Below, piece by piece: positions 1 through 8,516 of a stretch of DNA of 32,548 nucleotides. This stretch comes from Candidatus Merdinaster equi (GTDB lineage Bacteria; Bacillota; Clostridia; Lachnospirales; Lachnospiraceae), in NCBI GenBank assembly GCA_018064935.1, contig JAGHUF010000003.1, positions 1 to 32,548 on the forward strand, read 5' to 3'. A program made the position numbers and the translations under genes. Numbering within the stretch: position 1 is the stretch's first letter; the number at the start of each line of letters is the position of its first letter. Below the pieces are notes generated by a model. It saw only the letters and a program-made list of their open reading frames with translations, made no database searches and was not told where the DNA came from.

Positions 1-43
1 TACTCAGCTGAATGTTACTAATCGGTCGAGGGCTTATCCTGAT
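1..43 (+). rRNA. 23S rRNA, 3' end (partial)
   Basis: The first bases match the conserved 3' terminus of bacterial 23S rRNA, with the hallmark stretch TACTAATCGGTCGAGGGCTT. The rest of the gene lies left of the window. The exact mature end is not visible; about position 43 is an estimate, and a short hairpin (TTATCC with GGGTAA) just after it may belong to the processing stem. The tRNA cluster that follows is in the same direction and is probably co-transcribed with the rRNA operon. Confidence 0.85.
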
Positions 44-128
44 AAGGGTAAAGTTGGTTCAAACAACTTTCGTTATACTGTGTTCGGTTTTGAAGGTACA
101 AACTTCAAGATTTGAGTTTCAAATCAAT

Positions 129-202
129 GGCCTGGTGGCTCAGCTGGTTAGAGCGCCGCCCTGTCACGGCGGAGGTCGTGGGTTCGAACCCCATCCGGGT
201 CG
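129..202 (+). tRNA. tRNA-Asp (anticodon GTC)
   Basis: A full cloverleaf can be drawn. The 7-bp acceptor stem pairs GGCCTGG with CCGGGTC, the D arm is GCTC/GAGC, and the anticodon stem CCGCC/GGCGG encloses CTGTCAC with anticodon GTC. The T arm is GTGGG-TTCGAAC-CCCAT and the discriminator base is G. CCA is not encoded. It is the first of three tRNAs behind the rRNA operon. Confidence 0.97.
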
Positions 203-270
203 TTATGAGGTAAGAAATCTAAGATGATTTGTATCATCTAAGATTTTTTATTTTTTTAAGTAAATATTTT

Positions 271-343
271 GGGATCTTAGCTCAGCTGGGAGAGCATCTG
301 CCTTACAAGCAGAGGGTCATAGGTTCGAGCCCTATAGGTCCCA
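271..343 (+). tRNA. tRNA-Val (anticodon TAC)
   Basis: The acceptor stem pairs GGGATCT with AGGTCCC. The anticodon stem TCTGC/GCAGA holds loop CTTACAA (anticodon TAC), and the T arm is ATAGG-TTCGAGC-CCTAT with discriminator A. CCA is not encoded. It lies 68 bp after tRNA-Asp and 18 bp before tRNA-Leu, in the same transcript by position. Confidence 0.97.
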
Positions 344-361
344 CTAGTCTATATAGACTAT

Positions 362-447
362 GCTGGCGTGGCGGAACTGGCAGACGCACAGGACTTAAAA
401 TCCTGCGGGGCTAATCCCCCGTACGGGTTCGATTCCCGTTGCCAGCA
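362..447 (+). tRNA. tRNA-Leu (anticodon TAA)
   Basis: This is a class II tRNA of 86 nt with a long variable arm. The acceptor stem pairs GCTGGCG with TGCCAGC (one G-U pair), the anticodon stem CAGGA/TCCTG encloses CTTAAAA (anticodon TAA), and the T arm is ACGGG-TTCGATT-CCCGT. CCA is not encoded. It is the last tRNA of the cluster and is followed within 10 bp by a strong terminator. Confidence 0.97.
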
Positions 448-456
448 TGACATTTA

Positions 457-514
457 AAAGACCGATATCCCATGTATTTAAAAGCTTTGAGCTACTTGGG
501 AATCGGTCTTTTTT
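457..514 (+). terminator. Intrinsic terminator of the rRNA/tRNA operon
   Basis: AAAAGACCGAT and TCCCA pair with TGGGA and ATCGGTCTTTT around a loop of about 25 nt, with a one-base bulge, and the stem runs into a T tract. It ends the 23S-tRNA transcript. The A-rich left arm means it could also stop the leftward amidohydrolase transcript, which ends at 548. Confidence 0.85.
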
Positions 515-547
515 GTTAATTTTGTGTTGCATATGTGAATGTGCGTT

Positions 548-1372
548 TTAAACATTCCAAATATTGTTTGATAATAATTGTTCGGCTTCCCCTGTTGAAA
601 GTCCACAGTTCTCAATTTCTTCTACGGCATCTTTTTGATTGCTCCAGGGATTGTCGCTTCCAAAGAATATTCGGTCTAGTCCATGTTTGCGTGCAATTCT
701 TATGAATTGTTCATTTGATAGATACTGGTGCAAGTTTCCGTCTAACTGATGAACCTTCGTAATTGAAAAAGATGTATCAAGATATACACTGCTTCCAGCA
801 AGATCTGATTCAACTTCATTCCACTGATTCCAACCACCCATATGTGCAAGAATAAGTTTTTGCGGTTTCACATCGGAAAGCATTCTAATGACACGAGGAA
901 CGGATGCCAGATCATTACCAGGAAAACCAATATCGTACCCTGGATGAATCATAGTCCACATATCAAGTTCTGATGCGTAAGATATTATTTTTTCATAATG
1001 GATATCATCAAGCGGAACATTCTGGAAAACCGGATGTAATTTTATTCCAAGTATTCCGTGTTCTTTCAAAAAAAAGAGCATGTTCTTATAGTCTTCATCA
1101 AGTGGATATATTGCACCAAATGAGTATATACCATGCTGTTCATATTCTTCCATTTGCTTTGGAAGTGCATCATTTATTCCCTGAGCCTGTCCGGGTTTGG
1201 TTGCCACGGGCATGAGAATTGATCTGCTTACTTTACTTTTGGACATTACTTCAATTAAATCGGCTATTGTACCACCATTGTGATAGTGCATTTGTGAACC
1301 GGCAGACAGTTTATTTAATGCGCGGCTTGCTATTTCAGGGGGGAAAGTGTGTGTATGATGATCAACAATCAT
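548..1372 (-). CDS. Amidohydrolase family 2 metal-dependent hydrolase/decarboxylase
   Basis: A 274-residue TIM-barrel amidohydrolase of the Amidohydro_2 (ACMSD-like) type. Visible metal and active-site signatures in order are the N-terminal HxH (H6, H8 in VDHHTHTFP), the GIKLHP segment, MIHPG, LAHMGG and the late FGSDNPWS with the conserved Asp. The start is supported by AAGAAGG about 9 bases upstream. No signal peptide is visible, so it is probably cytoplasmic. Family members hydrolyse C-N bonds or decarboxylate aromatic and vinylogous acids; the substrate cannot be read from sequence. It is transcribed away from an operon for aryl or 2-oxo acid metabolism, which makes a related substrate possible but unproven. 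Confidence 0.85.
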   Translation of the reverse strand: MIVDHHTHTFPPEIASRALNKLSAGSQMHYHNGGTIADLIEVMSKSKVSRSILMPVATKPGQAQGINDALPKQMEEYEQHGIYSFGAIYPLDEDYKNMLFFLKEHGILGIKLHPVFQNVPLDDIHYEKIISYASELDMWTMIHPGYDIGFPGNDLASVPRVIRMLSDVKPQKLILAHMGGWNQWNEVESDLAGSSVYLDTSFSITKVHQLDGNLHQYLSNEQFIRIARKHGLDRIFFGSDNPWSNQKDAVEEIENCGLSTGEAEQLLSNNIWNV

Positions 1373-1470
1373 GTAAATTGCCTTCTTTCAAATTGCTTTA
1401 GTTAGTCTTACTCTAGCACATTTTTATATCATCTGCTATACGGTTGTATGATGAACTTTTTTGGATAAAA

Positions 1471-1479
1471 TGGTATACT
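1471..1479 (+). promoter_or_regulatory. Extended -10 promoter for the symporter operon
   Basis: TGGTATACT is an extended -10 element (TGn followed by TATACT) 43 bases before the symporter start. No good -35 box lies at the usual distance, which is common for extended -10 promoters. It sits in the intergenic region shared with the divergent amidohydrolase gene. Confidence 0.5.
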
Positions 1480-1521
1480 TATAACGATAGTCTTTTACAA
1501 AAAAAGAAACGGAGAAAAGGG

Positions 1522-3051
1522 ATGGATTTCGGAAATATAATTAAGATTGTTGTTCTTGTTTTGTATTTTGCTTTACTAGTTGGAATAGGACTGTATTGCA
1601 GAAAAAATTCAACAGATGTAAACGGATTTGTACTTGGTGGAAGAGCGGTTGGTCCATGGCTTACTGCCTTTGCATATGGTACGAGCTATTTTTCCGCGGT
1701 TGTGTTTGTAGGATATGCAGGCCAGTTTGGATGGAAATATGGTATTTCTGCTACCTGGGCTGGTATAGGAAATGCGATAATAGGTTCGTTATTGGCATGG
1801 CTTATTTTGGGTAAAAGAACGAGAATCATGAGTCAGCATCTTGACTCTGCGACTATGCCACAGTTCTTTGGAAAAAGATTTGGCAGCCCATCACTTAAAA
1901 TTGGTGCATCTGCTATTATATTCGTTTTCCTGATACCTTATACAGCATCACTCTATAATGGCTTGTCAAGATTATTTGGAATGGCATTTGAAATAGATTA
2001 TAGCGTATGTATCATCATTATGGCTGTCCTCACAGCAATATATGTAATTGCAGGTGGTTATATGGCAACAGCGATAAATGATTTCATTCAGGGAATCATC
2101 ATGCTGGTGGGTATCGTATTGGTTATTTTTGCTGTTCTTAAATCTCAGGGAGGTTTGGTAGAAGCAGTTAATCAGATGTCTCAGGTTGTTGATCCAAACG
2201 TCTCTTCAGAACCAGGAGTATTTGCATCGTTGTTTGGACCAGATCCACTGAATCTCATGTTTGTTGTTATTCTCACATCGCTTGGTACATGGGGATTACC
2301 ACAGATGGTTCAGAAGTTCTATGCAATTAAGGATGCAAGTTCCATCAAAAAGGGTACCATTATTTCAACTATTTTTGCACTTGTCGTTGCAGGCGGCTGC
2401 TATTTCCTTGGAGGCTTCGGAAGATTGTTTGCTGAGCAGATTGGAGTTAGTGAGAGCGGAGTTCCTGTAAATGGATTTGATTCAGTTATACCAACGATGC
2501 TCGAAGGACTTAGCCCTGTAATGATTACGCTGGTAGTTATTCTTGTGCTGTCAGCATCAATGTCAACTTTATCTTCATTGGTTATTGCGTCTAGTTCAAC
2601 ACTCACAATTGATTTATTAAAGGGCAATGTGGTAAAGAACATGAGCGAGAAGAAGCAGGTACTGACCATTCGTATTTTCATCGTTGTATTTATTGCAATA
2701 TCAGCTATCCTTGCACTTGTTCAGTATAGTAGCTCTGTTACATTTATTGCGCAGATGATGGGAATATCCTGGGGAGCATTGGCAGGTGCATTTTTGGCGC
2801 CTTTCCTATATTCACTTTATGCAAAGTGGGTAACTAAGGCGGCATGCTGGGTGAATTTCATTTTTTCAGTACTGTTTATGATGGCAAATGTACTTCTTAA
2901 GGAATATTTGCCAGATTTGCTTAAATCGCCTATCAACTGTGGTGCAATCGCTATGCTTGCAGGATTTATTATTGTGCCGCTGGTAAGTGCTATTACACCA
3001 AAATGTGACAAGGTGCTGGTTGATCAGGCTTTTTCATGCTACAAAAAATAG
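1522..3051 (+). CDS. Sodium:solute symporter (SSS family)
   Basis: A 509-residue polytopic membrane protein with about 13 hydrophobic helices and the SSS (SLC5) pattern. It has an N-terminal helix followed by a FVLGGRAVGPWLTAF motif, an AYGTSYFSAVVFVGY segment, a GGYMATAINDFIQG motif like that of PutP, and SASMSTLSSLVIASSS in the Na+-site helix. The start at 1522 is chosen because GGAGAAAAGG precedes it; an in-frame ATG at 1444 would add 26 residues with no membrane logic. The family couples Na+ entry to uptake of organic solutes such as proline, pantothenate, acids or sugars. As first gene of an operon with two CoA ligases and IorAB it probably imports an organic, perhaps aryl, acid; that substrate is inferred from context only. 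Confidence 0.9.
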   Translation: MDFGNIIKIVVLVLYFALLVGIGLYCRKNSTDVNGFVLGGRAVGPWLTAFAYGTSYFSAVVFVGYAGQFGWKYGISATWAGIGNAIIGSLLAWLILGKRTRIMSQHLDSATMPQFFGKRFGSPSLKIGASAIIFVFLIPYTASLYNGLSRLFGMAFEIDYSVCIIIMAVLTAIYVIAGGYMATAINDFIQGIIMLVGIVLVIFAVLKSQGGLVEAVNQMSQVVDPNVSSEPGVFASLFGPDPLNLMFVVILTSLGTWGLPQMVQKFYAIKDASSIKKGTIISTIFALVVAGGCYFLGGFGRLFAEQIGVSESGVPVNGFDSVIPTMLEGLSPVMITLVVILVLSASMSTLSSLVIASSSTLTIDLLKGNVVKNMSEKKQVLTIRIFIVVFIAISAILALVQYSSSVTFIAQMMGISWGALAGAFLAPFLYSLYAKWVTKAACWVNFIFSVLFMMANVLLKEYLPDLLKSPINCGAIAMLAGFIIVPLVSAITPKCDKVLVDQAFSCYKK

Positions 3052-3086
3052 AATAATAAAAAAGAAGACATATTGGAGGGGTAAAA

Positions 3087-4721
3087 ATGCCGGTTACGGA
3101 ATATCTTGAACGTAATGCGAGATTATATACAAACGAGGTTGCGCTTGTAGAACTTAATCCGGAAGAGAAGGATTCCAGAAGAGCATCTTGGAAGGAATCA
3201 GATTTAATTGAACCTAATCGCTTCGAGCCATACAGAAGAGAAATAACCTGGGGCGTGTTTGATGAAAAGGCGAACCGCTTTGCAAATATGCTTATTGCCA
3301 GGGGAGTGAAAAAAGGTGATAAGGTCGCAATTATAATGTACAACTGCCTGGAGTGGTTACCGATTTATTTCGGAATACTGAAAACAGGAGCAATCGCAGT
3401 ACCATTTAATTTTAGATATGATGCAGAAGAAATACTGTATTGCGTAGAACTCGCCGAGGTTGACATAATTGTTTTTGGGCCTGAATTCGTGGGAAGAATT
3501 GAGACTAATGCTGAGAAATTATCGAAGGGACGTCTTCTTATTTATGTTGGCGATTCCTGTCCGCTTTTTGCAGAGAGTTACAGAGAACTTGTGGCAGATT
3601 GTGCAAGTAATGCGCCTGAAATTGAGATTACTGATGAGGATGATGGGGCAATCTATTTTTCATCAGGAACAACAGGTTTCCCCAAAGCAATTCTGCATAA
3701 GCATCTGAGTCTGACGCAAGCTGCCGAGATGGAGCAGAAGCATCATGACACAGGAAGAGATGATACGTTCCTATGTATTCCACCTCTGTACCATACGGGA
3801 GCTAAGTTCCACTGGATGGGAAGCCTTGTTGCTGGTTCTAAAGCGGTGCTGCTTAAAGGAGCTAAGCCTGCAACAATTCTGTCAGCTATATCAAGCGAGA
3901 GATGTACTATAGTATGGCTTCTTGTTCCTTGGGCACAGGACATACTTGACAGCTTTGATAGTGGTACTCTTAAAATTGAGGATTATCATTTGTCTCAGTG
4001 GAGGCTTATGCACATAGGAGCTCAGCCAGTGCCTCCTTCGCTTATTAAGAGATGGAGAGAGTACTTCCCTAATCATGATTATGATACGAATTATGGATTG
4101 TCTGAATCAACTGGACCAGGATGTGTCCATCTGGGCATGGGTAATTTCCATAAGGTCGGTGCAATTGGAATTCCAGGATATCGTTGGGAGTGCAAAATTG
4201 TAGATGAGCAGGGGGCTACAGTTAAGCAGGGAGACGTAGGAGAGTTGTGCGTCAAAGGCCCAGGAGTTATGACCTGCTATTATAATAATCCTTCAGCTAC
4301 AGAAGAAGTGCTTAAGGATGGTTGGCTATATACTGGTGATATGGCTATGCAAGATGAGGATGGATTCATTTTCCTTGTAGACAGAAAGAAGGATGTCATC
4401 GTAAGCGGAGGAGAAAATATTTATCCTGTACAGATTGAGGATTTTCTTCGCACAAATGATAAAATTAAGGATGTGGCTGTTATCGGCCTTCCGGACAGAA
4501 GACTTGGCGAGATTACAGCGGCAATTATCGAACTAAAGGAAGGCGCATCTGCGACTTCAGAGGAAATAGACGAGTTCTGCATGAGCCTGCCAAGGTACAA
4601 GAGACCAAAGACTATAATATTTGAAGAGATTCCTAGAAATGCAACTGGTAAGATTGAGAAGCCAGTGCTTCGTAAGCGCCATGGTGCAGATAACCTTGTT
4701 GCAAAAGAAACGATGGAATAG
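3087..4721 (+). CDS. AMP-forming acyl-CoA synthetase / ligase
   Basis: A 544-residue ANL-superfamily adenylating enzyme. Core motifs in order are YFSSGTTGFPKAILHKH (P-loop, about residue 190), YGLSESTGPG, GWLYTGDMAMQDEDGFIF, VDRKKDVIVSGGENIYP (hinge) and PRNATGKIEKPVLR with the catalytic Lys near the C-terminus. The ribosome site TTGGAGGGG precedes the start. It activates a carboxylic acid with ATP to an acyl-AMP and then a CoA thioester. It lies 35 bp after the symporter and 31 bp before iorA, so it belongs to the same operon. Substrate range (aryl acid, medium-chain or other) cannot be decided here. A second, unrelated ligase of PaaK type closes the operon. Confidence 0.92.
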   Translation: MPVTEYLERNARLYTNEVALVELNPEEKDSRRASWKESDLIEPNRFEPYRREITWGVFDEKANRFANMLIARGVKKGDKVAIIMYNCLEWLPIYFGILKTGAIAVPFNFRYDAEEILYCVELAEVDIIVFGPEFVGRIETNAEKLSKGRLLIYVGDSCPLFAESYRELVADCASNAPEIEITDEDDGAIYFSSGTTGFPKAILHKHLSLTQAAEMEQKHHDTGRDDTFLCIPPLYHTGAKFHWMGSLVAGSKAVLLKGAKPATILSAISSERCTIVWLLVPWAQDILDSFDSGTLKIEDYHLSQWRLMHIGAQPVPPSLIKRWREYFPNHDYDTNYGLSESTGPGCVHLGMGNFHKVGAIGIPGYRWECKIVDEQGATVKQGDVGELCVKGPGVMTCYYNNPSATEEVLKDGWLYTGDMAMQDEDGFIFLVDRKKDVIVSGGENIYPVQIEDFLRTNDKIKDVAVIGLPDRRLGEITAAIIELKEGASATSEEIDEFCMSLPRYKRPKTIIFEEIPRNATGKIEKPVLRKRHGADNLVAKETME

Positions 4722-4752
4722 TGTAAGAATAAAAACTGTAGGAGAAAGAAAA

Positions 4753-6486
4753 ATGAAAGAATTAATGCTGGGAAATAAGGCATTTGCCAGAGGTCTATAT
4801 GAGGCCGGCTGTAGTGTGGTATCCAGCTACCCTGGAACACCGAGTACTGAGGTGACAGAGGAAGCTGCCAAATATGATGAGATATATTGCGAGTGGGCAC
4901 CTAATGAGAAGGTAGCTATGGAAGTGGCTTTCGGAGCATCTTTAGCAGGTAAGAGAGCTTTCTGTGGAATGAAGCATGTAGGACTGAATGTGGCTGCTGA
5001 TCCGTTATATACTGCGGCATATACAGGTGTGAACGGTGGACTTGTTATATGTGTTGCAGATGATCCTGGAATGCATTCGTCTCAGAATGAGCAGGATTCA
5101 AGACATCACGCCATTGCTTCCAAGGTTCCTATGCTTGAGCCATCAGATTCTGCTGAAGCTCTTGAGTTTGCAAAGTTGGCATTTGAGATGTCAGAGGAGT
5201 TTGATACTCCTGTAATTATGAAGATGTGTACACGTGTTGCACACTCTCAGAGTGTAGTAGAGACTTCAGAACGAGTTCTTCCGGATACTAAAAAATATGA
5301 GAAGAACATCGCAAAATATGTAATGATGCCGGGCAATGCAATAAAGCGTCATCCATATGTTGAGGAAAGAACCAGAAAACTGATTGCCTACGCAAGCGAT
5401 TGTCCATTTAACCGCGTAGAGATGGCAGATAAATCTCTTGGTATTATTACTTCATCAACCAGCTATCAGTACGCGAAGGAGGTTTTTGGAGATAAGGCCA
5501 GCATACTTAAACTTGGTATGGTGAACCCACTTCCAACCAAGCTTATTCTTGATTTTGCGGCTGCTGTTGATAAACTCGTAATAATTGAGGAGCTTGATCC
5601 GATTATTGAGAATCACTGCAAGTCTCTTGGACTTGAGGTGACGGGAAAGGATGTTCTTCCACTTGAGGGAGAGTATTCGCCTAATCTTATTGCACAGAAA
5701 CTGGGTGTGTCTGTTGCACCATTTAAGAAGCTTGAAGAGGCTCTGCCGGGACGTCCACCTGTTATGTGTGCTGGTTGTCCACACAGAGGATTATTCTATA
5801 CCTTGTCCAAAAATAAATGCACTGTTTTAGGCGATATAGGCTGCTATACACTTGGTGCAGTTGCACCACTTTCAGCAATGGAAATGACTCTATGTATGGG
5901 TGCATCTATTTCATCTATTCATGGATTTAATAAGGCTCTTGGTGAGGAGAGTGAAGGAAAGACGGTTGCCGTCATTGGGGATTCAACATTTGTGCACTCT
6001 GGAATGACAGGTCTTGCAAATATTGCTTACAACCAGAGCAATTCAACCGTTATCATTCTGGACAATTCCATTACTGGTATGACTGGACATCAGCAGAATC
6101 CTACTACTGGATATAATATCAAGGGTGACCCGGCTGGAAAGATTGATCTGGAGAGTCTGGTACGTGCGATGGGAATTGAGAGAGTTGTAGTTGTCGATCC
6201 ATATGACCTCGAGCAGTGCGACAGAGTTCTCAAGGAAGAACTTGCGGCAAAAGAACCATCAGTTATTATTAGCCGCAGACCATGTGCCCTTCTTAAATAT
6301 GTGAAGCATAATAAACCTCTTAAATGTAATTCTGAAAAGTGTGTCGGCTGTAAGAGCTGTATGAAGCTTGGCTGTCCTGCACTTGCCATGAAAGATGGAA
6401 AGGCATGTGTAGATGCAACTCTCTGCGTGGGATGTGGAGTATGTCAGCAGCTTTGCAAATTCAGTGCTTTGGAATCGCAGGAATAG
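4753..6486 (+). CDS. iorA: Indolepyruvate:ferredoxin oxidoreductase alpha subunit
   Basis: A 577-residue protein with the complete IorA layout. It has an N-terminal pyrimidine-binding domain (SSYPGTPSTEVTE), the CAGCPHRGLFY segment, a TPP-binding domain (GDIGCYTLG, GDSTFVHSGMTG, DNSITGMTGHQ) and a C-terminal double ferredoxin domain (CVGCKSCMKLGCP and CVGCGVCQQLC, two [4Fe-4S] clusters). The start at 4753 follows AGGAGAAAG; an earlier in-frame ATG at 4621 overlaps the ligase and has no support. With IorB it interconverts aryl-pyruvates plus CoA with aryl-acetyl-CoA, CO2 and reduced ferredoxin. The reaction is reversible. The CoA-ligase neighbours fit either energy conservation or reductive carboxylation of aryl acids. 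Confidence 0.95.
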   Translation: MKELMLGNKAFARGLYEAGCSVVSSYPGTPSTEVTEEAAKYDEIYCEWAPNEKVAMEVAFGASLAGKRAFCGMKHVGLNVAADPLYTAAYTGVNGGLVICVADDPGMHSSQNEQDSRHHAIASKVPMLEPSDSAEALEFAKLAFEMSEEFDTPVIMKMCTRVAHSQSVVETSERVLPDTKKYEKNIAKYVMMPGNAIKRHPYVEERTRKLIAYASDCPFNRVEMADKSLGIITSSTSYQYAKEVFGDKASILKLGMVNPLPTKLILDFAAAVDKLVIIEELDPIIENHCKSLGLEVTGKDVLPLEGEYSPNLIAQKLGVSVAPFKKLEEALPGRPPVMCAGCPHRGLFYTLSKNKCTVLGDIGCYTLGAVAPLSAMEMTLCMGASISSIHGFNKALGEESEGKTVAVIGDSTFVHSGMTGLANIAYNQSNSTVIILDNSITGMTGHQQNPTTGYNIKGDPAGKIDLESLVRAMGIERVVVVDPYDLEQCDRVLKEELAAKEPSVIISRRPCALLKYVKHNKPLKCNSEKCVGCKSCMKLGCPALAMKDGKACVDATLCVGCGVCQQLCKFSALESQE

Positions 6487-6498
6487 GAGGGAAAAAAG

Positions 6499-7065
6499 AT
6501 GGTTAAGAATATCATGATTGTTGGTGTAGGTGGACAGGGTTCACTTCTTGCCAGTAAATTATTAGGCCACCTCCTCCTGAGTGAGGGTTATGATGTTAAG
6601 GTGTCCGAGGTTCATGGAATGAGTCAGAGGGGTGGCTCAGTTGTGACATATGTCAGATTTGGGGAAAAGGTTTATTCGCCTATTATAGATAAGGGACAAG
6701 CAGATTTTATAGTTTCATTTGAGAAACTGGAGGCTGCAAGATACGTAGAATATCTTAAAGAGGGTGGAAGAATTGTAACTAATATTCAGGAAATTGATCC
6801 TATGCCTGTAATCACTGGAGCAGCTACTTATCCTGGAGATGTTCTTGAGAAATTGGAGCAGCTTGGAATTAGTGTGGATGCAATGGATTGTCTTTCATTG
6901 GCAAATGAAGCTGGTTCATCTAAAGCAGTTAATATTGTGTTGATGGGAAGGCTGTCTAAGTATTTTGACATTCCAGTTGAGAAATGGGAGAAAGCAATTC
7001 GTGAATGTGTTCCAGCGAAGTTCCTGGAATTGAATCTTAAGGCATTTGCATTAGGTAGAAACTAA
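6499..7065 (+). CDS. iorB: Indolepyruvate:ferredoxin oxidoreductase beta subunit
   Basis: A 188-residue gamma-type domain of the pyruvate/ketoisovalerate oxidoreductase family, normal length for IorB. The N-terminal GVGGQGSLLASKLLG nucleotide motif and the EVHGMSQRGGSV loop typical of IorB are present. It starts 12 bases after the iorA stop with GGAGGG as ribosome site, and so is translated together with iorA to form the heteromeric enzyme. The cofactor clusters and TPP are on IorA; this subunit supplies the CoA-handling domain. The assignment is firm; the preferred 2-oxo acid is not readable. Confidence 0.94.
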   Translation: MVKNIMIVGVGGQGSLLASKLLGHLLLSEGYDVKVSEVHGMSQRGGSVVTYVRFGEKVYSPIIDKGQADFIVSFEKLEAARYVEYLKEGGRIVTNIQEIDPMPVITGAATYPGDVLEKLEQLGISVDAMDCLSLANEAGSSKAVNIVLMGRLSKYFDIPVEKWEKAIRECVPAKFLELNLKAFALGRN

Positions 7066-7117
7066 AGTCATCTGTGGATGACAAAAAATAAAAAAGAAAA
7101 GAGAAGGAGAAATATTA

Positions 7118-8428
7118 ATGGGAGCTTATTTTCAGCCCGAAATTGAAACCATGCCCAGGGAGGAAATTGAAAAACTTCAGGGTGAGAGACTTGTAAAACA
7201 GGTAAAGCATGTATACGACAATGTTGCTTATTACCGTAAGAAGATGGATGATGCGGGGGTATCTCCAGAGGATATCCACGGACTCGCAGATTTGTCTAAG
7301 CTTCCATTCATTGAGAAGGATGAGCTTCGCGATCAGTATCCATATGGATTTCTTGGAACACCTCTTTCAGAGGTAGTAAGAATTCAGTCTACAAGTGGTA
7401 CAACAGGAAGAAGAGTGGTTGCATTCTATACTCAGAATGATATTGATATTTGGGATGAGTGTTGTGCAAGAGCTATTGTAGCTGCTGGCGGAACTAAGGA
7501 TGATGTTGTTCATGTTTGCTACGGATACGGACTGTTCACTGGTGGCCCTGGATTGAATGGTGGTTCTCATAAGGTTGGAAGTATGACACTTCCTATGTCT
7601 TCGGGAAATACGGAGCGTCAGATTCAGTTTATGCAGGATCTTGAGTCAACTATTTTATGTTGTACTCCTTCATATGCCGCTACAATAGGTGAAGCAGTAA
7701 CTAAGAAGGGAGTTAAGGATACGCTCAAGCTTAAGGCAGGTATCTTCGGAGCTGAGCCTTGGACAGAAGAGATGCGTCAGGATATTCAGAAGACTCTTGG
7801 ATTGAAGGCATATGATATTTATGGTCTTACTGAGATTTCAGGACCTGGAGTTTCATTCGAGTGTGAGGAACAGAATGGTATGCATGTTCAGGAAGATCAT
7901 TTCATAGCAGAAATTATCAATCCTGAAACAGGGGAGCAGCTTCCAGATGGTGAGGTTGGAGAACTTGTATTTACATGTATTACCAAGAAGGCATTTCCTC
8001 TTCTTAGATACAGAACCAGAGACCTTTGTAAGCTGACAAGAGAGAAGTGTGCATGTGGAAGAACTCATGTGCGTATGAGTAAGCTTATGGGACGTTCTGA
8101 TGATATGATGGTTGTTAAAGGTGTTAATGTATGGCCATCACAGATTGAGCAGGTATTATTCCAGCTCGGCTATCAGGCTAATTATCTCATTGTCGTTGAC
8201 AGAGAGAATAATAAGGACTCAATTGAGCTTAATGTTGAGAAGACACCCGAGATGGCAGCAGATGCTTCTTTTGATGTTGAAAAGGAAACTGGTAAGATTG
8301 TTGCCGGACTTAAGTCAATGCTTGGAATTAAGGTTGATGTTAAGATTATTGAGCCTGAGACAATCGTAAGAAGCGAAGGCAAGGCTAAACGTGTAGTCGA
8401 TAAGAGAAATCTTTATACTATGATTTAA
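7118..8428 (+). CDS. paaK: Phenylacetate-CoA ligase-like enzyme
   Basis: A 436-residue PaaK-type adenylating enzyme, the usual length for phenylacetate-CoA ligase and shorter than the upstream synthetase. The motifs are STSGTTGRRVV (P-loop), YGLTEISGPGVSFEC, the Cys-bearing CACGRTHVRMSK segment, and GRSDDMMVVKGVNVWPSQIE (hinge) followed by the small C-terminal ACT-like PaaK domain. It forms aryl-acetyl-CoA from an aryl acetate, ATP and CoA. It is the last gene of the operon, 52 bp after iorB with its own AAGGAGA site, and is followed by a terminator. In anaerobes this family also activates indoleacetate and hydroxyphenylacetate, so phenylacetate is only one possible substrate. Confidence 0.9.
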   Translation: MGAYFQPEIETMPREEIEKLQGERLVKQVKHVYDNVAYYRKKMDDAGVSPEDIHGLADLSKLPFIEKDELRDQYPYGFLGTPLSEVVRIQSTSGTTGRRVVAFYTQNDIDIWDECCARAIVAAGGTKDDVVHVCYGYGLFTGGPGLNGGSHKVGSMTLPMSSGNTERQIQFMQDLESTILCCTPSYAATIGEAVTKKGVKDTLKLKAGIFGAEPWTEEMRQDIQKTLGLKAYDIYGLTEISGPGVSFECEEQNGMHVQEDHFIAEIINPETGEQLPDGEVGELVFTCITKKAFPLLRYRTRDLCKLTREKCACGRTHVRMSKLMGRSDDMMVVKGVNVWPSQIEQVLFQLGYQANYLIVVDRENNKDSIELNVEKTPEMAADASFDVEKETGKIVAGLKSMLGIKVDVKIIEPETIVRSEGKAKRVVDKRNLYTMI

Positions 8429-8450
8429 GATGAATATAGCAATATAAGTA

Positions 8451-8496
8451 AAAAAGAGGTAGCAACCATATAAAACTGGTTGGTACCTCTTTTTTT
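8451..8496 (+). terminator. Terminator after the aryl-acid operon
   Basis: AAAAAGAGGTA-CAACCA pairs with TGGTTG-TACCTCTTTTT around an 8-base loop, with a single G/G mismatch, and continues into a T tract. Because both flanks are A- and T-rich it may also end the leftward transcript of the small membrane protein at 8517. Confidence 0.85.
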
Positions 8497-8516
8497 GTTA
8501 TTTCTTCAAAGGTTTC

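Noticed and set aside
12-414. Two short open frames across the tRNA cluster
   Set aside because: They overlap the 23S end and tRNA genes and are translated shadows of structural RNA.
1444-1521. 26-residue N-terminal extension of the symporter
   Set aside because: No ribosome site, the extension is polar and overlaps the likely promoter; GGAG before 1522 supports the shorter form.
4621-4752. Upstream start for iorA inside the acyl-CoA synthetase gene
   Set aside because: It would overlap the ligase by about 100 bases without a ribosome site, while 4753 begins the conserved IorA N-terminus after AGGAGAAAG.
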